Source: an uncultured Collinsella sp. (GTDB lineage: Bacteria > Actinomycetota > Coriobacteriia > Coriobacteriales > Coriobacteriaceae). Taken from it: a stretch of 50,716 nt of DNA. Of this stretch, positions 33,392 through 42,605 are shown in pieces. The notes under the pieces are model-generated. The model searched no databases and was not told where the DNA came from. It saw only the letters and a program-made list of their open reading frames with translations. Made by a program: the position numbers and the translations under genes. Positions within the stretch are counted from its first letter, which is position 1; each line of letters begins with the position of its first letter. The DNA lies in NCBI GenBank assembly GCA_900540945.1, contig UQHQ01000010.1, positions 1 through 50,716 on the forward strand, read 5' to 3'.

Positions 33392-33525
33392 GGAGCCCCG
33401 GGGAGGGCAAATATATAAGGTCGCCTGCTCGGACAGTCCTGACTCGCACGGAGAGCACATTAAGTGCTCTCCGGCTCGTGCGGAACTCGCGATCGACCTT
33501 ATATATTTGCCCTCCCCGGGGCTCC
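33392..33525 (+). repeat. Structured hairpin element, copy A
   Basis: Outer arms of 32 bases (33392-33423 and 33494-33525, first bases GGAGCCCCGGGGAGGGC) pair perfectly. The 70-base interior holds TCGGACAGTCCTGACTC, an inner hairpin GGAGAGCAC-ATTAA-GTGCTCTCC, and TCGTGCGGAACTC. The same interior sequences are in copy B at 47896-48031 (opposite strand), whose arms and inner stem differ in sequence but still pair. It starts 17 bases after the UPF0210 stop. It could be a structured RNA in the 3' untranslated region or a miniature mobile element. Confidence 0.85.
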
Positions 33526-33690
33526 CGCACAACGGGACCTCGATTGAGTTCTATCCCGGTTGCAGTCGCTTCGCTCCTGCACCACATGGTCGATACGGCG
33601 GTTTGGCGTTGGATCGGTTCTTTCTGATATATGCTGGTTGCGGCTCTTCTTTTGGGAGGAGTCGCTTTTTTGTTGCTAGGAGGTTGGCCC

Positions 33691-34578
33691 GTGGTTGATG
33701 GGGATGCTCGCTCTGAGCTTCTTTCTGCTGATTGGAATGACGAATGGATGCGCTTGCAAGCTGATCGGCATCGGGCTGATGATCCTTTTGAGTGGGATAA
33801 GCGGGCTCGGCATTTTCGGCCATTGGAGACTGCCCCGTATGCTCGGGATTTTATAAAACTGCTGGCGCTTGAGCCTGGTGAGTCGGTGCTCGATATGGGG
33901 TGTGGGGCTGGGTCGATTGCTATTCCGCTTGCTCAGGCTGGGCATCCTGTGATTGCAGCCGACTTCTCCCCCGCTATGTTGGGCACCCTTGATGCCGGCG
34001 TTGAGTATTACGGGCTCGAGGATCTTATTACACCGCTTGAGCTTGCTTGGGATGATGATTGGGATTTGGTTGGACCGGTCGCAAAAGCGGTGGATGTTGC
34101 CTTTGCCAGTCGCTCTGTCACCACGACCAACCTAAAAGGCGCACTTGCCAAGCTTGATCGAACGGCTCGTCGGCGTTGTGCCGTTACGATGGTCGCCAAC
34201 TCGAGCCCGCGTTATGACCTGCACTTGATGAATGCCATCGGCGCCTCGGTTACCTGCAGCAATGGTTTTGTGTACGCCTTTAACATCCTTATTCAGATGG
34301 GTGCACTGCCACAGGTCACGTATTTTGAATCACCCCGCCGCGACACCTTCGATAGTCTCGAGGCAGGCGTGGCAGACTTTTCTCGCATGCTCGAGCACGG
34401 CAACGAGGACAAGATCGACCGCCTGCGCAACTATATCGCCCACCACATGATCGAGAACCCGCATGCCGGTGAGCCGGGATCCAAGGGCGTACCGCAGGGA
34501 CGCTACATGCTCGACCACATCCGCAAAGTCCGATGGGCGTTTATCGCCTGGGAGCCGGTCTCCGTACCCCGCCCGTAG
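33691..34578 (+). CDS. Class I SAM-dependent methyltransferase of atypical composition
   Basis: This 295-residue protein has motif I VLDMGCGAGS, then VIAADFSPAML and a Rossmann-like remainder. The most likely start is GTG 33691, 7 bases after AGGAGG; the hydrophobic stretch encoded upstream would then be untranslated. Acceptor unknown. The first half is richer in A/T and uses codons such as GCT, GGG and CTT, unlike its neighbours, while the last third looks native, which suggests transfer or recombination within the gene. It lies just downstream of structured element A. Confidence 0.75.
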   Translation: MVDGDARSELLSADWNDEWMRLQADRHRADDPFEWDKRARHFRPLETAPYARDFIKLLALEPGESVLDMGCGAGSIAIPLAQAGHPVIAADFSPAMLGTLDAGVEYYGLEDLITPLELAWDDDWDLVGPVAKAVDVAFASRSVTTTNLKGALAKLDRTARRRCAVTMVANSSPRYDLHLMNAIGASVTCSNGFVYAFNILIQMGALPQVTYFESPRRDTFDSLEAGVADFSRMLEHGNEDKIDRLRNYIAHHMIENPHAGEPGSKGVPQGRYMLDHIRKVRWAFIAWEPVSVPRP

Positions 34579-34736
34579 CCCATCTAAAGCTTGCATCGTC
34601 TTCCCGCCCGGCATCCGCATTCTTTGCGAACTGGGCAAACATGCCCCACACCGTGCCGTTCCTGCGCTATCGTGGGACAGCTCATGTAGATTAAGGCCCC
34701 ATTGCGGGGCGCCCCATACATAGAAAGCGAGAACCC

Positions 34737-35036
34737 ATGGCACTGACAGGAGCCCAGGTCAAGCAGCTTCGCAGCATGGCCCATCACCTCAACCCCGCCA
34801 TCATCATCGGTAAGTCCGATGTCAACGAGGGCACCGTCGAGCAGACGGTTGCCTACCTGGAGAAGCACGAGCTCGTTAAGTGCTCCGTGCTGGACGGCTC
34901 CAGCCTTTCTGCCCGCGAGGCCGCCGAGGAGCTCGCTGAGCGCTGCCACGCCGACGTCGTTCAGGTTATCGGCCGCAAGTTCTCGCTGTATCGCGAGTCC
35001 TCGCGCAAGGATATCGAGAAGATCAAGCTCGTCTAA
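34737..35036 (+). CDS. yhbY: YhbY-family RNA-binding protein
   Basis: This 99-residue protein is a single CRM domain. MALTGAQVKQLRSMAHHLNPAIIIGK carries the family pattern in which the usual GKxG loop reads IIIGKSDVNEG, and the end is VIGRKFSLYRES. YhbY proteins bind pre-50S ribosomes and help assembly. The start has AAAGCGAGAACCC before it. It is a single gene with a terminator. Confidence 0.92.
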   Translation: MALTGAQVKQLRSMAHHLNPAIIIGKSDVNEGTVEQTVAYLEKHELVKCSVLDGSSLSAREAAEELAERCHADVVQVIGRKFSLYRESSRKDIEKIKLV

Positions 35037-35063
35037 AACCGACTGGCCATACCGAGTAGTCCG

Positions 35064-35096
35064 CGGGCGTCCGATTGATTCGGACGCCCGTTTTTT
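35064..35096. terminator. Terminator shared by yhbY and the converging regulator
   Basis: A 10-bp stem CGGGCGTCCG/CGGACGCCCG with a 7-nt loop runs into TTTTTT on the plus strand. It abuts the stop of the minus-strand gene. Confidence 0.9.
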
Positions 35097-38091
35097 ATCG
35101 CTCGACAAGCACGCGCTTGAGTCTGCCTTCGACCAGGCGCTCATACAGACGCCTTGTCTCGGGCTCGGGCACGCCTTGAACCTGCTCTCGCAGGTGGTGC
35201 ATGTGGCCGCTGTACAACTCAACAACATCGCGACGTCGTCCCGCCGCACCGTAAACGCGCATGGCGCAGCGAACCATGTCCTCGCGCGCCGTCTCCTGGC
35301 GAAGCCCCGATTCCACGAGCCAAATTGCCGATTGCAGGTCATTTTCCTCGAGAGCGGCATTCGCTCCCCTAATCATGCAGTCGATGTACTTGGATTGCAT
35401 AATGTGGCGCATACGCGTAAAGAACGTGGGATTGCAACCGGTGGGAACATACAGCGGGCCCGCGTAGAGTTGCTCGACCTTAAGACATAGCTCAACCAGG
35501 TGAGGGCCTCTCGCACCCATACGGTTTCCCAAGATCTCACGGCTCAGCTGGTCAAAGAGCCTTACATCGGTCTTAACGTAGTCGCCGTTGAGCCCAATGC
35601 ACTCGTTTTGGATGACCACGCACGACTTTCCGTCTGGCGTTGGGCCCAAAGCCGAGCGCAAGCGCGATACCGTCGAATACAGATTGTTGCGCGCGGCGTT
35701 AAACTCGGCATGGGGCCACAACTCCATGGCGATTGTCTCGCGGTCGACCATGGCATCCATACCCAGCGCAAGACGTTCGGCAAGTGTTGCCGCCTTTTTG
35801 CGACGCCACATCTTATCCGTGATGGGAAAACCGTCGCGCTCGGCGCGAAACGCGCCAAACATGCGCATCTCAATATGACCGATGGTATCGACAGCCTCAA
35901 CCTCGCCCGCCTGGAACAGGTGCTCGCTTTCGCCCTCAAAGTCATCGCGTAGTGAATACCGCGACAGCTCGCGCACCGGAAGCTTCTTGCGAATCCTAAC
36001 GGCAGGCTCGCCCAGGCAATGCATCGCAAGACGCGCAAAAAGCCGATACGATGGGTCTAAAATCCCCGAGCGATTCATAGACATCCAGGCAGCAAGATCG
36101 CTATCGCGGCCCGCAGCGGCCAGGTGCAGCGCCACGATCCAAGCTTCTGAGCCACCGACCTGCGTCTTGCTAATATCGAGCAGCTCCGCCTCTTCGCGAA
36201 CCGATACCAGCGACGTATTGCGCAGATACGCCACGCGCTCCAGCAGCAAAGCGTTTTCGCGCATGTACGTAATCGATTCGTCGGCGAGCTTGAGCACCTG
36301 GACCGCGCGGAACTTTGCGTTGACCGGCCGCCCCTCCGCCAGCGATTGCCAGCCCTCCAGCAATAGCCCAAACAGCTGAATTTGATTGTCGCGAACACGC
36401 ACCGCAAAGCGGTCGAGCTCGCCAAACGCCACATCGTCGGTCACGGGCAAGCCCGCGAGCAGGCGCCGCGCCGCCAGCACCATACGCAGCCATATGGATG
36501 GCGCCTTAAGCCCGCGGATGTCGAGTGCCTCGAGTATCTGCGTCATCTTGTCATCGCGCTCGTCGGGTTTAGTAAACGAGCCGTCGAACAGCTCCACCAG
36601 CATATGGTCGGCCTGTATGAGAATCCCCGCGATGTCGAGCTCGCAATCATAGGCTTTGCACGCCTTGAGCTTCACGAGAACATTGCCGTCTTCCGCTCGC
36701 TCGGTTAGGTGGCGCTTGACCTCGATATGCGCGGACAGCATGTCGAGCACCTCGCAGGATGTCTGTTCTTGCACAACAGGGTTGGCGGGAAGCCCCAGGT
36801 CATTGTCGCCGTAAAAGGCGATAGTGAGCGCCTGGGCTATTTTCCAGGTAGCGGGGTCGAGTTCGCGCGCCGCCTGATCACCCGCACATTCGATAACGGA
36901 CGCCATATACCTTGCGAGCTTTGTATTGCACACGCTGACAGCCGCCAGATACACGCCGAGTGCCTCGGCGGGTGCCGGCTCTTGCTCCTGCTTTTCCGCA
37001 TTGATCATCGCTGACGCCGCGCGGCAAATGTCCCCTCCATGCCCGGTCAGGGCAAGATCGGCCCCATACTGCCCGGCTAGCTCCAACACCACATGGCGGT
37101 CCAAGAACGCATCGGCCAGGTCCATGGCCAAATCGCATCGGCCTGCCTTAATCAAAATGCGAGCAGCCCGCGATACTAGTTCGGGACGGATCTCGGCAAC
37201 AAGCTTTCGCAGCCTCAGGCGCGCGTTGTCCTTAGCGCCCAAACACCTAAAGGTGCGATCAGACGGATCCACGCCAAAAATCGGATAATCGCGCACAAAG
37301 ATAGACTGGTCGACCATCGAAAGCCTCACACCGCACGCCTCTAGCTCCGCAATGCGGCCCTCGCCCATCAATACCATCAAGCAGGCAACGGTAAACAACA
37401 GGTTGTTCTCGAGCGATGCGAGATCGGCCAGCGCCGCACCGTACACGTTGACGATTTCGTTTTCGAGCAACCCGGCAACATCGCCCTGTCCATACATCCC
37501 CGTCTGCAAGGCAGATACCAGCTCTGGCACACCTTGCGTGAGCCGATAAAAATCGAGCGATGTGCTGATAGAGAACGCCGTGGCCCATGACGAATACTCA
37601 TAGGCGTGCACCTTGAGCATCTGCGCATTGACTTTTACAGAATCGCCCAGCCCGTGGATAAGCAATCGGTTGGAGGGGCGGCAGGCAATAAAGACCCCCG
37701 TCCCCGTAGCACGTAAGCTGCGGATTCGATCGATGAGGTCCTCGGTTTCGTGCTGCTCGAGATTGGGCACGTTGTCGATCGCAACGAGCGAATGAGGTTT
37801 GTCCTTAAGCTCATCGGCGACAACCTCGAGCTGCATAAAGAGCTCGCGTCCAATCGCGCGGTCGGCCTCGATTATCCGAACCGGCCCTCGCGTGGGATCC
37901 GATTTAACTTCCTGCACGTATTGCAGCAATACCGACGTCTTACCAAACCCGTCGGGCGCGTAAAGCAGAACGATTCCTGCCTTGCGCCCTTTAACGATGA
38001 GCTCGTTCATCAAGCGATCGCGCCGCACCATATAGCCGCCGCCCGTCGGCATCAACTCGAGGTCGTCCGTATTGCCCAGATCGTTTACCAT
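35095..38091 (-). CDS. Large ATPase transcriptional regulator with BTAD domain
   Basis: This 998-residue signal-integrating regulator has an N-terminal STAND/AAA-like ATPase with P-loop APDGFGKTS (45-53) and a likely Walker B in LVAIDNVPNL. A long helical middle (300-740) has no clear motif. An OmpR-like winged helix (about 745-830: IEMRMFGAFRAERDGFPI onward) and a bacterial transcriptional activation domain (about 835-990) close the protein. The layout is that of SARP/MalT-like regulators, which are numerous in Coriobacteriia. The ATG follows GAGGAGCAGGC. Effector and targets are unknown. Confidence 0.85.
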   Translation of the reverse strand: MVNDLGNTDDLELMPTGGGYMVRRDRLMNELIVKGRKAGIVLLYAPDGFGKTSVLLQYVQEVKSDPTRGPVRIIEADRAIGRELFMQLEVVADELKDKPHSLVAIDNVPNLEQHETEDLIDRIRSLRATGTGVFIACRPSNRLLIHGLGDSVKVNAQMLKVHAYEYSSWATAFSISTSLDFYRLTQGVPELVSALQTGMYGQGDVAGLLENEIVNVYGAALADLASLENNLLFTVACLMVLMGEGRIAELEACGVRLSMVDQSIFVRDYPIFGVDPSDRTFRCLGAKDNARLRLRKLVAEIRPELVSRAARILIKAGRCDLAMDLADAFLDRHVVLELAGQYGADLALTGHGGDICRAASAMINAEKQEQEPAPAEALGVYLAAVSVCNTKLARYMASVIECAGDQAARELDPATWKIAQALTIAFYGDNDLGLPANPVVQEQTSCEVLDMLSAHIEVKRHLTERAEDGNVLVKLKACKAYDCELDIAGILIQADHMLVELFDGSFTKPDERDDKMTQILEALDIRGLKAPSIWLRMVLAARRLLAGLPVTDDVAFGELDRFAVRVRDNQIQLFGLLLEGWQSLAEGRPVNAKFRAVQVLKLADESITYMRENALLLERVAYLRNTSLVSVREEAELLDISKTQVGGSEAWIVALHLAAAGRDSDLAAWMSMNRSGILDPSYRLFARLAMHCLGEPAVRIRKKLPVRELSRYSLRDDFEGESEHLFQAGEVEAVDTIGHIEMRMFGAFRAERDGFPITDKMWRRKKAATLAERLALGMDAMVDRETIAMELWPHAEFNAARNNLYSTVSRLRSALGPTPDGKSCVVIQNECIGLNGDYVKTDVRLFDQLSREILGNRMGARGPHLVELCLKVEQLYAGPLYVPTGCNPTFFTRMRHIMQSKYIDCMIRGANAALEENDLQSAIWLVESGLRQETAREDMVRCAMRVYGAAGRRRDVVELYSGHMHHLREQVQGVPEPETRRLYERLVEGRLKRVLVER

Positions 38092-38540
38092 GCCTGCTCC
38101 TCAACTCGACCATATGGACACCGTAGCTGCAGGACCATATGAGCCACCCCGTGAATAGCGCGACTTAGAGTTTTTGGTTGTCTGCCGGTACGTGTTTGGC
38201 AAGTTTTTGTACAGCGAGGCCCGATGGTAATTTATCCCCCGACCAATAGGTCTTTGCGCAGGTCAATGCGCTTGCCAGCATGCCCCATCCAATTTGCAGT
38301 GTAGCGCAGTCGTCTGTTTTTATTTGAGTTGCGCAACTCGCTTATTCCTCGCTACCGCTTGCGACTCTATAGTGGCAAATGTGCATAGAATCTGGTACGG
38401 AATGAATCTCATGATTTAGAGCCCACTCGCCAAGCATGTGGCAAGGTTTCCGTCATGCACACATTACGGCCCGCATCCACTAAAAAGGCCCCCGCAAAGC
38501 GAGGGCCTTTTGGAAAGCTATGTAAGATCGCTTGGTCGCG
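38092..38540. other. 449-bp non-coding region upstream of the BTAD regulator
   Basis: No gene is visible. The region holds the nagB terminator at its right end and the promoter of the minus-strand regulator at its left. A 14-bp perfect palindrome GAGTTGCGCAACTC (38326-38339) is a candidate operator. Confidence 0.5.
38483..38511 (-). terminator. Intrinsic terminator of nagB
   Basis: On the minus strand AAAAGGCCCTCGC pairs with GCGGGGGCCTTTTT around TTT, ending in a T-run. Confidence 0.9.
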
Positions 38541-39269
38541 TTACTCGCAGAGCGAAAGAGCGGCCTCGTCAGCAACGACGACGCAATTGGTGTGGAGCTG
38601 CAGGATCGAAGCGGGGCACTCGGGCGTAACCGGGCCATAGCACATATCGTGCACAGCCTGAGCCTTGGCCTCACCGTTGGCGACAACCAGGATCATGCGG
38701 GCATACATGATGGTCTGGGTGCCCATGGTGTAAGCCTGACGGGGCACATCATCGATGCTGTCGAACAGGCGGCTGTTGGCCTGAATGGTGCTCTCGGTGA
38801 GATCGACGCAGTGCGTACCCTTGGAGAAGTGGTCATCGGGCTCGTTGAAGCCAATATGACCGTTATTACCAATGCCGAGCAGCTGCAGATCCGGGTAACC
38901 GGCGGCAGCGACGATCTTGTCGTACTCGGAGCAGGCAGCAGCAGCATCGGGGTTGGAGCCATCGGGCACGTGCGTGTTGTTCAGATCGATATTGATGTGA
39001 TCGAAGAAGTTCTCGCGCATAAAGTAGTGATAGCTCTGGGGATCGTCGTGCGAAAGACCACGATACTCGTCCAGGTTATAGGTGCTGACCTCGGCGAAGT
39101 CGACGTCGCCCTTCTCGTACCAAGCGGCGAGCTGCTTGTAGGCGCCAATCGGGGTGGAGCCGGTGGCAAGACCCAGTACGCAATCGGGCTTGAGGATAAC
39201 CTGGGCCGAGATGATATTGGCGGCCTTGCGGCTCATATCCTCGTAGTCTTTAGCTTTAATGATCTTCAT
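38541..39269 (-). CDS. nagB: Glucosamine-6-phosphate deaminase
   Basis: This 242-residue enzyme converts glucosamine-6-phosphate to fructose-6-phosphate and ammonia. Motifs are LGLATGSTPIGAY, TYNLDEYRGL (catalytic Asp) and GIGNNGHIGFNEP with the ring-opening His. The ATG at 39269 follows AAGGACGCGT. The protein ends soon after the catalytic fold and lacks the allosteric C-terminal tail of the E. coli hexameric enzyme, so it is probably monomeric and unregulated, as in Bacillus. nagA is not adjacent. Confidence 0.94.
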   Translation of the reverse strand: MKIIKAKDYEDMSRKAANIISAQVILKPDCVLGLATGSTPIGAYKQLAAWYEKGDVDFAEVSTYNLDEYRGLSHDDPQSYHYFMRENFFDHINIDLNNTHVPDGSNPDAAAACSEYDKIVAAAGYPDLQLLGIGNNGHIGFNEPDDHFSKGTHCVDLTESTIQANSRLFDSIDDVPRQAYTMGTQTIMYARMILVVANGEAKAQAVHDMCYGPVTPECPASILQLHTNCVVVADEAALSLCE

Positions 39270-39467
39270 TACGCGTCCTTTCTCGTACAAGAGAGGCAAG
39301 GCTCCCCTTACAAGCACTTGCCCGCGGCCCGCGTCGGCCGCAACCAACGTGTGCGGCCACCAGGGCGAGGTCGCGTAATGTATGTGTCTCGTGTCTAGCC
39401 GCGTCGAGGCCCCTGCCCGTCCACGGTGACCCAAAGCTGTTTAGCCTCGGACGTTTCCCATCTTGCC

Positions 39468-39501
39468 ACGGAGGGCGTCCTCTTTCAAGGGCGCCCTCCG
39501 T
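39468..39501 (-). other. Hairpin downstream of the EIIA gene
   Basis: ACGGAGGGCG and CGCCCTCCGT pair perfectly over 10 bp. It lies 40 bases beyond the EIIA stop with no T-run; it may act as a Rho-dependent or stabilising structure. Confidence 0.5.
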
Positions 39502-39541
39502 AAACGTGTTTGAATTGTAGGCTAAAGGCCGAGCGCGCTCA

Positions 39542-40039
39542 CTAGCGCTCGCGAGCGACGATGAGTTGGTCCATCTCCTCGACGTGCTCTCCAACGGAGC
39601 CCTTAATGCTCGAGAACTCAACGGAGTTGCACACCAAGATGGGAACCGTCACATCGTAGCCCTCGGCAGCAATTGCCTCGCGATCGAACTCGATGAGTAC
39701 ATCGCCCTTATGGACGATGTCACCCACTTGCGCATGTACGGTAAAGTGCTTGCCCTCGAGCTGAACAGTGTCCAAACCAACGTGAATAAGCACGTCCAAG
39801 CCATCGACCGTGTTAAGCGCAACGGCATGACCCGTGGGAAAAATCGCCTCGACCTTAGCATCCGCCGGCGCGATCACACGTGTGCCCGTGGGCTGAATCG
39901 CCACGCCCTGACCCAAAAGGCCAGTGGCAAACGTCTGGTCGTTTACCTCGGAAAGCGGAATGACATCGCCCGAGATGGGAGCATCCAGCGTAAGGACTCG
40001 ACCACGCATACCAAAAGACCTCAGGACTTTAGTGAACAT
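39542..40039 (-). CDS. PTS glucose-type EIIA component
   Basis: This 165-residue soluble phosphocarrier is of the EIIA-Glc (Crr) family. The two active-site histidines are in PTGHAVALNT and DVLIHVGLDTV; the N-terminal APISGDVIPL is the family signature. No EIIB or EIIC is attached, so it should serve permeases that lack their own EIIA, such as the IIBC protein at 9747. In other bacteria Crr also controls sugar uptake. The start at 40039 uses GAGG 6 bases upstream. Confidence 0.9.
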   Translation of the reverse strand: MFTKVLRSFGMRGRVLTLDAPISGDVIPLSEVNDQTFATGLLGQGVAIQPTGTRVIAPADAKVEAIFPTGHAVALNTVDGLDVLIHVGLDTVQLEGKHFTVHAQVGDIVHKGDVLIEFDREAIAAEGYDVTVPILVCNSVEFSSIKGSVGEHVEEMDQLIVARER

Positions 40040-40110
40040 GCTCCCCCTCGGACATACCAATCAATCAAAATAACTTTAACAGTTTACCACTTGGCACCCG
40101 TTTTTGACCA

Positions 40111-41448
40111 TTAGGGAAGTTCGCGCTTGACAACCTCGACGATGTCGTCAACCACACGCTGGGTCAACTCGTGCGTCTCGGCCTCGGCCATCACACGGAC
40201 CAGCGGCTCGGTGCCACTCGGACGTACCAGAATGCGGCCGCGACCGTTGAGCTCCTTCTCGGCGGCAGCGACGGCGTCCCAAATGGGCTGACAATCGTCC
40301 AGGCCGGCCTTATTGTCGGAATGTACGTTGACAAGTACCTGCGGGTACTTCTTCATGATGCCGGCAAGGTCGGTGAGGGTGCGGCCGGTGCGCTTGAGCA
40401 CGGCCAGAAGCTGCAGGGCCGTCACCAAGCCGTCGCCGGTGGTGTTGTGCTCCAGGAAGATGATGTGGCCGGACTGCTCGCCGCCGATGACGGCACCGTC
40501 CTCGAGCATACGCTCGAGAACATAGCGGTCGCCCACGGCGGTCTGGACCATCTCGAAGCCCTGCTCCTTCATGGCGATGGAGAAGCCTAGGTTGCACATA
40601 ACGGTCGAGACGATCTCGGAGTTGGCGAGCTTGCCGCGAGCGGCCAGGTCGGAACCGCAGATGGCCAGGATGTAGTCGCCATCGATTTCGTTGCCCTCGC
40701 TGTCCACGAACAGCACGCGATCGGCGTCGCCATCGTGAGCCAGACCGATGTCGGCGTGGGTGCGCAGCACGAGCTCGCGCAGGGGCTCAAGATGAGTGGA
40801 GCCGCACTCGACGTTAATGTCGGTGCCGCAGTAATCGGTGTTGATGGCATGGACCGTGGCGCCCAGGCGCTGCAGTGCGGCGGGCGTGGTCTGGCAAGAA
40901 GCGCCGTGGCCGCAGTCGACGGCAACAACCAGGCCGTCGAGTTTAAGGCCGTCGAGCGTGCTGATGGCATGATCGACATATGCCTTGCGGGCGTCCTTCA
41001 TCTTGATGATGTGACCCACGCCGGCACCGGTCGGCAGCGTATCGGCAGCCATGGCCTCCTCGGACATGACCCAGGCGCTGATCTCTTCCTCGACAGCATC
41101 GGGAAGCTTCATGCCCTTGCGGCTAAAGAACTTGATGCCGTTGAACTCCGGCGGATTGTGCGAAGCAGAGATGACGATGCCGCCGTCGAGCTCGTTTTGG
41201 ACGGTGAGCAGCGCCACGGCCGGCGTAGGGATAACGCCGCAGCAGTGCGGTCGGCCGCCCTCGGCCATAATGCCGGCGGTCAGAGCACTCTCGAGCATGG
41301 TGCCCGAAAGACGCGTGTCACGGCCGATGCAAATGTCCGGACCAAGGAACTTGGTCGCCGCACGGCCAAGACGAAACGCGAGGTCGCACGAGAGGTCGGC
41401 GTTGGCGACGCCGCGGACGCCATCGGTACCGAAGATGTTCTGGGGCAT
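40111..41448 (-). CDS. glmM: Phosphoglucosamine mutase
   Basis: This 445-residue alpha-D-phosphohexomutase interconverts glucosamine-6- and glucosamine-1-phosphate on the way to UDP-GlcNAc and peptidoglycan. The phospho-serine loop is ISASHNPPEFNGIKFF, the Mg loop DGDADRVLFVD, the sugar loop GGEQSGHI and the phosphate loop RPSGTEPLVRVM. The ATG at 41448 follows AAGGAGCGATCCT. It lies downstream of rpsI but after a terminator. Confidence 0.96.
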   Translation of the reverse strand: MPQNIFGTDGVRGVANADLSCDLAFRLGRAATKFLGPDICIGRDTRLSGTMLESALTAGIMAEGGRPHCCGVIPTPAVALLTVQNELDGGIVISASHNPPEFNGIKFFSRKGMKLPDAVEEEISAWVMSEEAMAADTLPTGAGVGHIIKMKDARKAYVDHAISTLDGLKLDGLVVAVDCGHGASCQTTPAALQRLGATVHAINTDYCGTDINVECGSTHLEPLRELVLRTHADIGLAHDGDADRVLFVDSEGNEIDGDYILAICGSDLAARGKLANSEIVSTVMCNLGFSIAMKEQGFEMVQTAVGDRYVLERMLEDGAVIGGEQSGHIIFLEHNTTGDGLVTALQLLAVLKRTGRTLTDLAGIMKKYPQVLVNVHSDNKAGLDDCQPIWDAVAAAEKELNGRGRILVRPSGTEPLVRVMAEAETHELTQRVVDDIVEVVKRELP

Positions 41449-41504
41449 AGGATCGCTCCTTCCCAAGTGGGCAAAACGCAGTCGCCCACCCTAGTCGAAA
41501 AGAA

Positions 41505-41540
41505 AAGCGGGACCCACCGAGCAGTCGGTAGGCCCCGCTT
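41505..41540 (-). terminator. Intrinsic terminator of rplM-rpsI
   Basis: AAGCGGGGCCTACCGA pairs with TCGGTGGGTCCCGCTT (a few wobbles, 4-nt loop), followed on the minus strand by TTCTTTTC. Confidence 0.85.
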
Positions 41541-41570
41541 GTACATTGTATCTCGTAAGGAGATAAAACC

Positions 41571-41966
<396 letters not shown>

Positions 41967-41968
41967 CT

Positions 41969-42412
41969 TTAAGCCTCCAGCTCAATCTTCGTGGGGTTCT
42001 GGGCAGCGTGCGGATGCTCGGCACCAGCGTAGACCTTAAGCTTGGTCATCTGGGCACGGCCGAGGGTGGTCTTGGGCAGCATGCCGCGAACGGCGCGCTC
42101 GATGACCTTCTCCGGGTGCTTCTCCATAGCCTGGCGGAAGCTCTCAGCCTTGAGGCCGCCGTTGTAGCCGCTGTGGCGATAATAGGTCTTCGTGTCGGCC
42201 TTGTTACCGGTAAGCTGGACCTTATCGGCGTTGATGACGACAACGAAGTCGCCGCAGTCGCTGTTGGGCGTGAACTGGGGCTTGTTCTTACCGCGCAGAA
42301 TCATTGCGATCTGGGTGGCAAGACGGCCCAGGACAGCACCATCGGCGTCGACGAGAACCCAGTTGCGCTGGACCTCGCCCTGCTTGGCGTAGTGAGTCGA
42401 TTTCGAAATCAC
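41969..42412 (-). CDS. rplM: Ribosomal protein uL13
   Basis: This 147-residue large-subunit protein has WVLVDADGAVLGRLATQIAMILRGK and the later GMLPKTTLGRAQMTKLKVY motif. The start codon is GTG, preceded by GGAGGAG at 6 bases. It is the first gene of the rplM-rpsI operon. A hairpin in the leader (42441-42472) may be a regulatory target. Confidence 0.98.
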   Translation of the reverse strand: MISKSTHYAKQGEVQRNWVLVDADGAVLGRLATQIAMILRGKNKPQFTPNSDCGDFVVVINADKVQLTGNKADTKTYYRHSGYNGGLKAESFRQAMEKHPEKVIERAVRGMLPKTTLGRAQMTKLKVYAGAEHPHAAQNPTKIELEA

Positions 42413-42440
42413 TTAGACTCCTCCATGTACAGTACGTGTT

Positions 42441-42472
42441 GTTACAGAGATTCACGGGGCTCTGCAAGTAAC
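42441..42472 (-). promoter_or_regulatory. Leader hairpin upstream of rplM
   Basis: On the minus strand GTTAC-TTG-CAGAG pairs with CTCTG-TAAC, giving an interrupted stem with a 10-nt loop just upstream of the ribosome binding site. L13 leader autoregulation is known in other phyla; this hairpin is a candidate only. Confidence 0.4.
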
Positions 42473-42605
42473 CCGTCCATATTACCCCGCTCGCCGCCCG
42501 AGTCAACAGGTATTTTGGCTCTGAGCAGAGTTTCTGCACATGTCGTCCACGAGCTGTGATTTTCCGGCTCTTTAGCTGTTTTCTTTTTTTGAGGGTTCGC
42601 CGTCG

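Noticed and set aside
30054..33587. 1177-codon minus-strand frame over metH and the UPF0210 gene
   Set aside because: Despite its length it shows no known motif, is rich in Gly, Asp, His and Val as expected from antisense codons, and both plus-strand genes are certain.
38438..38640. Short plus-strand frames at 38438-38640
   Set aside because: They overlap the nagB terminator and its 3' end and have no start signal.
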